Source: Bdellovibrio sp.
Lineage (GTDB): Bacteria > Bdellovibrionota > Bdellovibrionia > Bdellovibrionales > UBA1609
Length of the DNA stretch: 7,568 nucleotides
Direction of reading: 5' to 3'
Assembly (NCBI GenBank): GCA_003694355.1
Contig: RFKI01000323.1
Coordinates: forward strand, 1-7,568
A program made the translations under genes and the position numbers. The stretch's first letter is position 1. Each line of letters opens with the position of its first letter. A model generated the notes under the pieces. The model was given only the letters and a program-made list of their open reading frames with translations, had not been told where the DNA came from and searched no databases. This document shows, piece after piece, positions 1 to 6,985 of the stretch.

Positions 1-871
1 CCACACATTTTTGCCCCTTTTTCAAAGTGGGAGCTTTTTCCAAAGCAGCCATCATGGCTGAACCACTGGAACCGCCACAAAGCAAGCCCTCTTCACGAAT
101 AAGGCGTCGAGCTAACAAAAAAGACTCTTTGTCTGTTGTCTTAACCCACTCATCCACCAAAGAACGATCCAAAACATCTGGCACAAAATCATAGCCAATT
201 CCTTCAACGTGGTAAGGTTTGATCTCACCCTCTCCAGCTAAGATCGAGCCCTCTGGATCTGCACCAATCACCTTCACCCCAGGACAAGCTTCCTTCAGAC
301 GACGAGACACTCCTGTAATGGTGCCTCCTGTTCCAGCTCCCATCACCACCATATCCACCTGCCCTCCTAAGTCTTCCAAAATTTCCACTGCAGTTCCCTC
401 ATAATGCGCTTCAGGATTTGCTGGGTTGGCATACTGGTCCAAAATATGAGCGTTCGGCAACTCTTTTTCCAGCTTTTTCGCCACAGAAATATGACTTTCA
501 GGATGATCCCAGGCCACCTCTGTGGGTGTTCGAACGATTTCAGCGCCTAAAGCCTCCAAAACCACCTGTTTTTCCTGACTCATTTTTTCAGGCATCGTGA
601 TAATCACTTTATAACCCAGCACAGCTCCCGCCAGAGCAATACCCAACCCCGTATTACCACTTGTTGGTTCAATGAGAGTGTCCCCTGGCTTTATGGTCCC
701 TTCTCTTTCAGCCTTACGAACCATGTTATAAGCAATGCGGTCTTTAATAGAACCTCCAGGGTTCATGTATTCACATTTGGCGTAAAGCTCACAGTCCAAC
801 TCCCGACCAACTCGATGGAGTTTCACTAAAGGGGTTCTCCCAATGGCATCTAAAATGGTATCACATAACAT
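1..871 (-). CDS. cbs: Cystathionine beta-synthase, catalytic core (3' end beyond window)
   Basis: PLP enzyme that condenses L-serine with L-homocysteine to cystathionine, the first step of reverse transsulfuration, in the cytoplasm. 290 codons are visible and the frame is open to the left edge. Seen: the PLP-lysine motif GGSIKDR (Lys43), the substrate loop PTSGNTG (69-75), the phosphate-binding loop GTGGT (180-184), and GGSSGS (266-271) with the serine that contacts the pyridine ring. The stretches DPEGSILA (205-212), EGIGYDF (223-229), PEKMS and SHILDQY/AHILDQY follow human CBS closely and argue for CBS over O-acetylserine sulfhydrylase (CysK). The protein starts where the eukaryotic catalytic core starts, so the N-terminal heme domain of animal CBS is absent. 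Whether C-terminal CBS (Bateman) domains follow cannot be seen. The start is fixed by AAAGGAG six bases upstream. It is the last visible gene of the leftward group, 70 bp after the symporter gene. Confidence 0.93.
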   Translation of the reverse strand, partial: MLCDTILDAIGRTPLVKLHRVGRELDCELYAKCEYMNPGGSIKDRIAYNMVRKAEREGTIKPGDTLIEPTSGNTGLGIALAGAVLGYKVIITMPEKMSQEKQVVLEALGAEIVRTPTEVAWDHPESHISVAKKLEKELPNAHILDQYANPANPEAHYEGTAVEILEDLGGQVDMVVMGAGTGGTITGVSRRLKEACPGVKVIGADPEGSILAGEGEIKPYHVEGIGYDFVPDVLDRSLVDEWVKTTDKESFLLARRLIREEGLLCGGSSGSAMMAALEKAPTLKKGQKCV

Positions 872-877
872 CACTCT

Positions 878-884
878 CTCCTTT
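878..884 (-). promoter_or_regulatory. Ribosome binding site of cbs
   Basis: AAAGGAG on the minus strand with a 6-base spacer to the ATG at 871. It is the best Shine-Dalgarno sequence in the window and settles the cbs start. Confidence 0.75.
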
Positions 885-894
885 GATGTTTGTC

Positions 895-923
895 AGCATA
901 CAAAAAACCCCTGAGCTTCACAA
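895..923 (-). promoter_or_regulatory. Candidate sigma70-type promoter for cbs
   Basis: Minus strand TTGTGA (918-923), a 17-base spacer, then TATGCT (895-900). Each hexamer matches 4 of 6 consensus bases. The predicted transcription start near 888 would give a leader of about 17 nt that contains just the AAAGGAG site. This would let cbs be transcribed apart from the symporter gene upstream. It was found by eye in AT-rich spacer DNA, so a chance match is possible. Confidence 0.4.
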
Positions 924-941
924 GAAACAATATGATGCTTC

Positions 942-2390
942 TTAAGGATACTTTTTAAAATACAGAACCAAAGCCCTTTTAACATGAGGAGCCAATAACA
1001 AGGTCACCGTCATATTAATATAGGCCATTAAAGCAAAACCTGAATCTAGTAGATTCACCACATCATTTAAAGAAGCAATAGCCCCCAACATCAATGTCAG
1101 GGAATAAAAACCAATAAAAGTGGATTCTGTCATCCCCCAACGGCCTTTAAATAAAAAGTTCCAACACTTTTCACAATAGCTGCTGTAGCCAATCATGGTA
1201 CTAAGAGCAAACAATAAAATAGAGAGTCCAAGAAACATCACTCCGAAAGAAGAAAATGTTTTTTCAAAAGCCTTCACCGTCATCAAAACACCCGAGTCTC
1301 CAAGCCTCTCTGCAGGCGACAAGGAAGTAAGAATCACAAGGGCGGTCATTGTACACACCACAATGGTATCCAAAAAAGGGCCCATCATGGCCACTAACCC
1401 TTCACTAACTGGCTCATTGGTTTTCACATTGGAATGAGCCATAGGTGCGGTTCCCACTCCCGCCTCATTTGAGTAAGCCGCTCGACGAACCCCCATTCGA
1501 AAAGCCTCATTAAAGGCAGCCCCTAAGGAGCCTCCCCACAAAGCTTCCCAGTTTAAAGCTTTCTTAAAAATAGAAACAAAAGCTTCTGGCACCCGTTCAT
1601 GATAGGTCAAAAGAATAAGCAAACAACAAAGCACATAAAAAACACACATAAACGGAACTAGACGAGCTGCCACTTGCCCCACTCGTCGAATGCCTCCCCG
1701 CAAAGTCCCCCCAACGACCACGGCGCATAAAAAGCCTATAAAAATACGAACTCCCCACAAGACGCCATCATCACTTAAAAAAGGCTGCTTCAATAAACGC
1801 GCCCATGGAAATTGATGAACAAAAAAAGCTGTTAACTGGTTAACCTGGAATAGCACCAGAGTTCCAATAAGTCCAAAAGCAGCAAACAAATAAGCCAAAA
1901 AATGAAATCGCTTCGGGAAGGTGTTGAGAATCACATACATAGGACCACCCTGGGGCTCTCCTTTATAATCGTGACCACGATACATGACCGATAAGGTACA
2001 CTCAAAAAACTTGGTATTCATTCCAATAAGGGCTGCCACCCACATCCAAAAAATAGCTCCAGCTCCCCCTTGGGTGATGGCAACAGCCACACCACCAATA
2101 TTTCCCAACCCCACCGTGGCAGCCACAGCGGTCATCAAAGCCTGAAAATGACTGATTTGCCCTTCAGCCTTTTCCTCCCCCTTGTGATGAAACTTTCCAC
2201 GAATTAAGGTCAATGCCCGTCCAAACCCTTTAAAAGGTAAAAAACGAGAATAAACAAATAACAGGCTTCCTCCACCCACAAGAAGTATTAAAAGAGTCGG
2301 CCCCCATAAAATATCCACCAGATGACTTAGAAAAACGGACACATGCCCCCCACTTGTTCTTATTTTCTTTGAAGCGCTTCCTGCTCCCAT
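942..2390 (-). CDS. AGCS-family sodium:alanine/glycine symporter (AlsT-like)
   Basis: A polytopic inner-membrane carrier of the alanine/glycine:cation symporter family. Characterised members couple Na+ or H+ to uptake of alanine or glycine; the substrate here is inferred. 482 residues, normal for the family, with roughly 10-11 hydrophobic segments. Seen: the family signature GLGNIGGVAVAI...FWMW..LIGM (94-124), with GGAG at 108-111 where most relatives have GGPG; EPQGGPMYVI (145-154); the second conserved block MGVRRAAYSNEAGVGTAPMAH (299-319); and DTIVVCTMTALVIL (341-354). The ATG at 2390 overlaps the upstream gene by 31 bp and has no clear ribosome site. The in-frame GTG at 2342 (Val17) follows a G-rich run, lies 17 bp past the upstream stop, and would still leave a normal N-terminus before LVDILWGP. 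The true start is therefore uncertain. Translation may be coupled to the nucleoside phosphorylase gene. Confidence 0.93.
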   Translation of the reverse strand: MGAGSASKKIRTSGGHVSVFLSHLVDILWGPTLLILLVGGGSLLFVYSRFLPFKGFGRALTLIRGKFHHKGEEKAEGQISHFQALMTAVAATVGLGNIGGVAVAITQGGAGAIFWMWVAALIGMNTKFFECTLSVMYRGHDYKGEPQGGPMYVILNTFPKRFHFLAYLFAAFGLIGTLVLFQVNQLTAFFVHQFPWARLLKQPFLSDDGVLWGVRIFIGFLCAVVVGGTLRGGIRRVGQVAARLVPFMCVFYVLCCLLILLTYHERVPEAFVSIFKKALNWEALWGGSLGAAFNEAFRMGVRRAAYSNEAGVGTAPMAHSNVKTNEPVSEGLVAMMGPFLDTIVVCTMTALVILTSLSPAERLGDSGVLMTVKAFEKTFSSFGVMFLGLSILLFALSTMIGYSSYCEKCWNFLFKGRWGMTESTFIGFYSLTLMLGAIASLNDVVNLLDSGFALMAYINMTVTLLLAPHVKRALVLYFKKYP

Positions 2391-3106
2391 AGGGATGCCA
2401 AGGAAGACAGGTTTTTCTTTACAATCTTATGATGAAAACAAGGCTGCCATTCATCTTCACTAAGAAGGTCACTGACCACACATAAAACTTGCGCTTCCAT
2501 ATTCAAAGCTCGTGAAACGGCAAAGATGCCTGAAGCTTCCATATCAATTATGGAAACATCTTGCTCCTCTAACTCTTTTAGCCTTTGCCCTGTTAGACGA
2601 TAGGGAGCATCCGTTGTCCATCCTTTTCGTTCATGGTAAGTGAGTTGAACACTTTCAAAAGCCTTTTTTAAAACTTCCTGAAGGGTTTCTCCTGGGGGCC
2701 GAATCCATTGTCCATATTTCATTCCATAATAAGAAGACACCCCCTCTCCCGAAAGGGCCTCCTGAATCCAAATAACATCACCTGCCTGAAGACCAGAAGA
2801 CTTTAAAGCTCCACAGGACCCTAAAGTAATGAGTCTTTTCACGCCCATTTGAGCTAGCTCCTCCAGGCACAGGGCCATAGCTGGAGCACCCACCCCTAAA
2901 CCAGAAATCCATGTCCATGAGTGATCCTGAAAAACACGCCCCCCTTTCCAGAAAAATTCCCGCACCTCTTCATGATCCTGTTTTTGCTCTTTTCGAGCAC
3001 GGTAAGGAAAAGACTGGTAACACAGCACCACTTGTTGAGAGAAAGACAGCCGATAAGCTGGTTTTTTTTTTCTATAAAGTTTCGGATCCATGAGGGGCTC
3101 AAACAT
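2360..3106 (-). CDS. Nucleoside phosphorylase / nucleosidase family protein (PNP_UDP fold)
   Basis: 248 residues, the usual size for the trimer/hexamer-type PNP/uridine phosphorylase/MTA-SAH nucleosidase superfamily, which cleaves the N-glycosidic bond of nucleosides in the cytoplasm. Seen: GLGVGAPAMALCLEEL (69-84) and ITLGSCGAL (93-101), the phosphate/ribose-binding glycine-rich region; GEGVSSYYG (120-128); GWTTDAPYRLT (162-172), resembling a TTDAPYR motif I recall from uncharacterised members; IDMEASGIFAVSRAL (187-201), whose Met-Glu contacts ribose; and VVSD (210-213), whose Asp matches the purine-activating Asp of PNP and MTAN and is usually absent from uridine phosphorylase. Purine-type specificity is therefore inferred; the exact substrate cannot be read. 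The N-terminus lacks a GDPxR-type phosphate motif. The ATG follows A5G5 with only one base between, an unusual spacing; Met6 (3091) is an alternative start. Codons 12-15 contain a 10-A run. Confidence 0.85.
   Translation of the reverse strand: MFEPLMDPKLYRKKKPAYRLSFSQQVVLCYQSFPYRARKEQKQDHEEVREFFWKGGRVFQDHSWTWISGLGVGAPAMALCLEELAQMGVKRLITLGSCGALKSSGLQAGDVIWIQEALSGEGVSSYYGMKYGQWIRPPGETLQEVLKKAFESVQLTYHERKGWTTDAPYRLTGQRLKELEEQDVSIIDMEASGIFAVSRALNMEAQVLCVVSDLLSEDEWQPCFHHKIVKKNLSSLASLWEQEALQRK
3062..3071 (-). repeat. Ten-A homopolymer in the 5' end of the nucleoside phosphorylase gene
   Basis: Ten consecutive T on the plus strand, read as A10 in the coding sense across Arg12-Lys15. It is the longest homopolymer I see in the window. 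Runs of this length can slip during replication or transcription; see findings. Confidence 0.9.
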
Positions 3107-3149
3107 GCCCCCTTTTTAATCATCTTGACTCACAAAAGTCTAGAAAATT

Positions 3150-4007
3150 CTAAAAAGCTAAAAAATAAACAGATGCGATAAAAATCAAAAGATTCAAAGC
3201 AAAAAAGAGCATTAAAAAAATGTTTTCTATTTTACTAAAAAAAGCCTCTCGATCCTCTTCACGGCTTTCTTCTTCAGCCAGATAATCCAAAATCTGAGCC
3301 TCCTCAAAAGAGTTCAAAACGGCAGAAACAAAAAGAGCAATGATTAAAAAAACAATGAAAAAATACCCAAAACTTCTCTGAGGCATCAAATAGCTAAAAA
3401 TAGCGGCAAACCCTGAAGGTAAAGTCACCCATTTAAGAAGAATCATTTTCCAGTTGGTCAATTTTTGCAAAAGACGCCCCCAAGACACTTCCACATGGGC
3501 GCTTTGTTTAAGATACTTTCTTTTCTTTTCTTCTGAAAGCAAATCCCGTTGTTGACGAGTGATGGCCTCAAATATAAGGTGACTATCTTTCAAGATGGAC
3601 AAAAATAAAAATTTTTTTCCAGATTTCATAACAACAATAAATCCACCAAAAAATCGAGGTGGAAGCCACGTTAACTTGATCTCTTTCACCTGTGAAAACA
3701 TGAGCTCTCGTTCTTTTCTTTTAAAACAAATCAAAAGCCGATCATCCAAAAGCTTATAGGTGGAAAAAATGGCAGGACGAAAAAAAATATACAAACGTCC
3801 AAACATGGTCACAGGCACCGAAGACGCCAAAAGGAGTTTCACCAAAGCCAACCACCAGTCTTCTCCGACAACTTTAGGAAGATTTAAGCGTAAAATCACC
3901 AACTCTGATAAAATCAAAATTCCAATAACAAGGTAATAAAATTGCTTTACAGAATCTCTATACTCTAAAGAGATCACCGAAGGTGGGGAATCTGTTTTCT
4001 GCGTCAT
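3150..4007 (-). CDS. Uncharacterised polytopic membrane protein with possible PH-like domain
   Basis: 285 residues; I do not recognise a named family. Seen: hydrophobic segments at about 22-40 and 53-72; a soluble, strand-rich region at 80-150 (YKLLDDRLLICFKRKERELMFSQVKEIKL, then GGFIVVMKSGKKFLFL, ending in a helical DSHLIFEAITRQQ); a charged linker at 151-187; membrane segments at about 189-207 and 212-232; an acidic stretch EEAQ...EEESREEDRE (235-253); and a last segment at 260-284. The order of alternating strands, a 'Y-x-L-x-D-D-R-L' opening and a closing helix recall bacterial PH-like (bPH_2, YdbT/YvbH type) domains of membrane proteins. That assignment is inference. The start at ATG 4007 has AAGGAAA upstream with an 11-base spacer. 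The next gene follows after 43 bp with no convincing terminator, so the two are probably co-transcribed. Confidence 0.8.
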   Translation of the reverse strand: MTQKTDSPPSVISLEYRDSVKQFYYLVIGILILSELVILRLNLPKVVGEDWWLALVKLLLASSVPVTMFGRLYIFFRPAIFSTYKLLDDRLLICFKRKERELMFSQVKEIKLTWLPPRFFGGFIVVMKSGKKFLFLSILKDSHLIFEAITRQQRDLLSEEKKRKYLKQSAHVEVSWGRLLQKLTNWKMILLKWVTLPSGFAAIFSYLMPQRSFGYFFIVFLIIALFVSAVLNSFEEAQILDYLAEEESREEDREAFFSKIENIFLMLFFALNLLIFIASVYFLAF

Positions 4008-4016
4008 TGTAAGAAT

Positions 4017-4023
4017 TTTCCTT
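4017..4023 (-). promoter_or_regulatory. Ribosome binding site of the 285-residue membrane protein gene
   Basis: AAGGAAA on the minus strand with an 11-base spacer to the ATG at 4007, slightly long but acceptable. TATATAAG-like sequence overlapping it cannot be this gene's -10, because a transcript starting there would lose the site. The real promoter must lie further upstream and I could not pick one with confidence. Confidence 0.4.
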
Positions 4024-4046
4024 ATATACTAAGAGCTAACATGAAG

Positions 4047-4074
4047 TTGCCTTTTTATGCAAAACCTATATACT
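4047..4074 (+). promoter_or_regulatory. Candidate sigma70-type promoter of the protease/propeller/barrel gene
   Basis: TTGCCT (4047-4052, 4 of 6), a 16-base spacer, then TATACT (4069-4074, 5 of 6). The expected transcription start is 4081 or 4082, on or one base before the ATG at 4082. No purine-rich ribosome site precedes that ATG, so the message would be leaderless. The same octamer TATATACT also occurs at 4023-4030, without a good -35 box. Confidence 0.45.
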
Positions 4075-4081
4075 TGAAAAA

Positions 4082-6985
4082 ATGAAAACCCTTCGTTTGC
4101 TAAGTTTTTGTTGGATAGCCTTATTTACTTCAACCCTTTTTGCCAAAACCCCTCCCGAGTTAAAGTGGAGAGTTTTAGAGACGGACCACTTTTCCATTAT
4201 TTACGAAAAAAAACACAAAAAAATGGCCTTAGAATATGCCAAGGCGGCAGAACTTTCTTTCAAAGTCCTTTCTCACTTATTTACTGAAGCTCCTTCTAAA
4301 ATCCCTCTTGTTCTTATGGATATCACAGATCAAGCCAATGGTTTTGCCACCTTTCTCCCTTACCCTTACATCACCCTTTTCCCCGTTCTTCCAGACCCCT
4401 TTTCAAGCATCTCCCAATACCAACACTGGCCTTTTGAGCTGGTTTTACATGAATACACCCATATTTTAAATTTTTACCCTGTCCATGGCTTTTACACTCC
4501 TTTTAAGTACATCATTGGAACCATTGTCAGACCCAATGGATTTTTACCTCGCTGGTATATGGAAGGCCTTGCTGTGGCCATGGAGTCCTTTTATTCGCCC
4601 TATGGACGCCTTTCCAGCCCCGCCACCCATGCTGCTCTGCGAGCTTTGGCTCAAAAAAATCAACTTCAAAAAGAAAGTATTGACCGCATCAATGAAGTGG
4701 ATATTCCGCAATGGCCCTTTGGACAGCGGCCCTATCTTTTAGGTTCCCTGGTTTGGCAAAATATCCTTTCGCAACACAAAATTTCTATTGCTGAAAAACT
4801 AAACCAAAGGTTTTCCCGGCGCATCCCTTTTATGCTGAGGGCTCCAGCCGTGGAAGAAACTGGAAAAACCTTTCCCCAACACCTTTCTCAAATCTATAAA
4901 CAGCTAAAAAGAACAACTCTGAAACAAATAAAAAAAATCAAGCACAAAGGACGCGAGCATTTAAAAGCCTTCCATCACTCAGGCACAGGCCAGTTTAATC
5001 AAAGCATTAGCCCCAATAAACGTTATCTGGTTTACACCTCTGCGGAAATTTTTAAAGGAGGAGAGGTTAGACTGGTTCAACGAAATCATCTCCAGGAAAG
5101 CTTTTCTAAAAAAAACTTTAAAGTCCTCTTTTACGCCAAAGGTGTCAGGGCACTGAGCTGGCTTCCCAATTCCCAAGCCTTTCTTTTTAATAAAACAGAT
5201 ATTTATAACCGTCACTATGCCTATAATGATCTCTATATTTACCACCTGAAATCCCAGAAAACACAAAGGCTTACCTATGGAGAACGCGCCCAAAGCCCAG
5301 CCCTCTCCCCCAATGGAGAACAAGCCGTCTATGTACAACTTTCTGGATGGAAAACGGTTTTAAAACAAATCCACTTAAAAACAAGGAAAGTTCAAACTCT
5401 CTATGATCCAGGGCCCTTTAAAAGATTGTCTTCTCCTACTTTTATAAACCCCACAACCCTTGTTTTTTCTTTACGAAATAAAACAGGTCAAGAACGTTTG
5501 TACCGCTTTTCACTAAAAACCCGAAAAGCCACCCCTCTTCTCCCTCACTTTTCCTCCGTTTCTCGCCCCCGGATGACCTCCAAGGGACTTGTTTTTATCT
5601 CGTCCCGAACGGGCATTCCCAATCTTTATCTTTCCTCAAATCTGCAACAAGCTTCTGCCATTTCAAACACTTCCACTTTGGTGGCCGATGCCACATGGGA
5701 CCCAGGTGCTAAAGAATGGATCACAAGCCGCTTAACCACTGAAGGGCTAAAGTTATTTTCTTCTCGTACAAAAGCTTTTTCTCCACCCCATATCTCTCCG
5801 CTTTTTCGTGTTAAAAAAGCCTCCCCTCTGCCTTCACCGCTAAAGACCAAGATGCCTTCTGTGACTGAAAAAAAATACTCTCCTCTCCCTTACCTGGTTC
5901 CTCGTTACTGGATTCCCTTTTTCTATTTTGTAGAAGGGGGCGTTTGGTTCCAGGGCAGTACAACCGTGTCTGACCCTTTAGGAAAACACACCTACTCTCT
6001 TTTTGGTTCTTTTGATACTTTTACCCAAAAACCCAGCTATGCTCTTAGTTATGTAAACCAGGAAACCCCTGTGGACTTGGGAGCCAGTTACGGCAAAGCC
6101 ACCTTTGTGGCAGCCAACGCTCTTACACTCCAAACTCAAAGTGCCAATGTTTTTGCTAGCTTTTTTATCCCCTCTCTGAGCAATAACTGGCGCATGGGCG
6201 TGGGGGGCCGCTATCTCTCCACCGATTTACCCTCTTCTAAAGGGCCTCTCACTGTCAAACAAGCAGGCCCTTCCATCCAGCTTCAATACTCCAATGCCCA
6301 GGAAGTGGACCCTTATCCTTTCTTGGGAGGCAACCAAAGTTTTTACATTCAGTGGGTTTCTTACCGAAAACAAAAGGATTTTTTAGCCTATGATCAACTC
6401 AACACTCAATTTTCTTACTCCCTGAAAAAACCTTTTCCCTCTCGTCATAACCTTTCATGGAAAATACAAACTTCCCTGGCTCCTCAACTCCCCACGGCTT
6501 TTATTCCCTATTTGGGGAGCACGGCCCTTGGTGGCAATTATCTGGCTTCTCTTATTAACTCCAGCCATATTATGAGAGGGTATCCCTCTGGAGAGTTCTA
6601 TGGAAAAACTCTCATCTCCAGTAATCTGGAATACCATATGCCTGTTAAGGACATTTACAAAGGTCATCTCACCGATCCTTATTTTGTTAAAAGTCTTTCT
6701 GCCAACTTTTTTGTAGATACGGCCTGGGTGGACGGTTTCTTCCTTGATAAAGAAAATACTTTTATTTTAACATCTCCCCAAAAAGCTTTTTGGGGCTTGG
6801 GAGCTGAGCTTCTTTTAAATATGACGGCCTTCTACCACCTTCCTATTGGCGTGATCACAGGAGCCTATTATGGGCTTAACGCTGAAGCCAATGGAGGTTT
6901 TCAGTTTTTCCTAGGACTTTCTTTCAGCGGGCTGAGTCAGGTGACTCAGAAACCCTCATCTCAAGCAACCTGGAAGGGGCTATGA
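4082..6985 (+). CDS. Secreted HExxH metallopeptidase-like / beta-propeller / Omp85-like barrel fusion protein
   Basis: 967 residues. A Sec-type signal peptide (MKTLRLLSFCWIALFTSTLFA, cut near Ala21) is followed by a domain to about residue 285 that looks like a peptidase MA-type gluzincin: HEYTH (123-127) supplies two zinc histidines and the general base Glu124, and EGLA (161-164) the likely third ligand Glu161. Residues about 290-575 carry TolB/PD40-like repeats such as NDLYIYHLKSQKTQRLTYG followed by SPALSPNGEQAVYV (382-418) and GLVFISSRTGIPNLYL. A proline-rich linker leads to YSPLPYLVPRYWIPFFYF (599-616) and a strand-rich region to the end. There, MRGYPSGEFYGK (831-842) plus SNLEYHMPV matches the conserved L6-loop RGY/F motif and following strand of Omp85/BamA-type barrels. 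It should sit in the outer membrane; the biological role is unknown. The start is supported by the signal peptide, although there is no ribosome site. It overlaps the next gene by four bases. Confidence 0.85.
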   Translation: MKTLRLLSFCWIALFTSTLFAKTPPELKWRVLETDHFSIIYEKKHKKMALEYAKAAELSFKVLSHLFTEAPSKIPLVLMDITDQANGFATFLPYPYITLFPVLPDPFSSISQYQHWPFELVLHEYTHILNFYPVHGFYTPFKYIIGTIVRPNGFLPRWYMEGLAVAMESFYSPYGRLSSPATHAALRALAQKNQLQKESIDRINEVDIPQWPFGQRPYLLGSLVWQNILSQHKISIAEKLNQRFSRRIPFMLRAPAVEETGKTFPQHLSQIYKQLKRTTLKQIKKIKHKGREHLKAFHHSGTGQFNQSISPNKRYLVYTSAEIFKGGEVRLVQRNHLQESFSKKNFKVLFYAKGVRALSWLPNSQAFLFNKTDIYNRHYAYNDLYIYHLKSQKTQRLTYGERAQSPALSPNGEQAVYVQLSGWKTVLKQIHLKTRKVQTLYDPGPFKRLSSPTFINPTTLVFSLRNKTGQERLYRFSLKTRKATPLLPHFSSVSRPRMTSKGLVFISSRTGIPNLYLSSNLQQASAISNTSTLVADATWDPGAKEWITSRLTTEGLKLFSSRTKAFSPPHISPLFRVKKASPLPSPLKTKMPSVTEKKYSPLPYLVPRYWIPFFYFVEGGVWFQGSTTVSDPLGKHTYSLFGSFDTFTQKPSYALSYVNQETPVDLGASYGKATFVAANALTLQTQSANVFASFFIPSLSNNWRMGVGGRYLSTDLPSSKGPLTVKQAGPSIQLQYSNAQEVDPYPFLGGNQSFYIQWVSYRKQKDFLAYDQLNTQFSYSLKKPFPSRHNLSWKIQTSLAPQLPTAFIPYLGSTALGGNYLASLINSSHIMRGYPSGEFYGKTLISSNLEYHMPVKDIYKGHLTDPYFVKSLSANFFVDTAWVDGFFLDKENTFILTSPQKAFWGLGAELLLNMTAFYHLPIGVITGAYYGLNAEANGGFQFFLGLSFSGLSQVTQKPSSQATWKGL
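6972..6979 (+). promoter_or_regulatory. Ribosome binding site of the RsmI-like gene
   Basis: GGAAGGGG inside the last codons of the upstream gene, 2-4 bases (depending on the core chosen) before the ATG at 6982. It supports independent ribosome loading in addition to coupling through the ATGA overlap. Confidence 0.5.

Noticed and set aside
219..600. Two plus-strand open frames (219-404 and 418-600)
   Set aside because: They lie antisense to cbs, whose minus-strand frame is open throughout with clear family motifs. They are compositional shadows with no ribosome site.
872..941. Rho-independent terminator after the symporter gene
   Set aside because: There is a six-T run on the minus strand (901-908 region) but no G/C-rich hairpin before it; CTCAGGGG has no nearby complement.
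3130..3160. Palindrome TAGAAAATTCTA between two minus-strand genes as terminator or operator
   Set aside because: Only five A/T-dominated pairs with a two-base loop, too weak for an intrinsic terminator. Such palindromes are expected by chance in AT-rich spacer DNA.
4019..4031. TAGTAT/TATATAAG as -10 box of the leftward membrane protein gene
   Set aside because: A start about 7 bases downstream would cut off the AAGGAAA ribosome site, and no -35 box sits at 16-18 bases upstream.
4979..5338. 119-codon minus-strand frame
   Set aside because: Antisense to the propeller-coding part of the 967-residue gene, no family resemblance, and no supported start.
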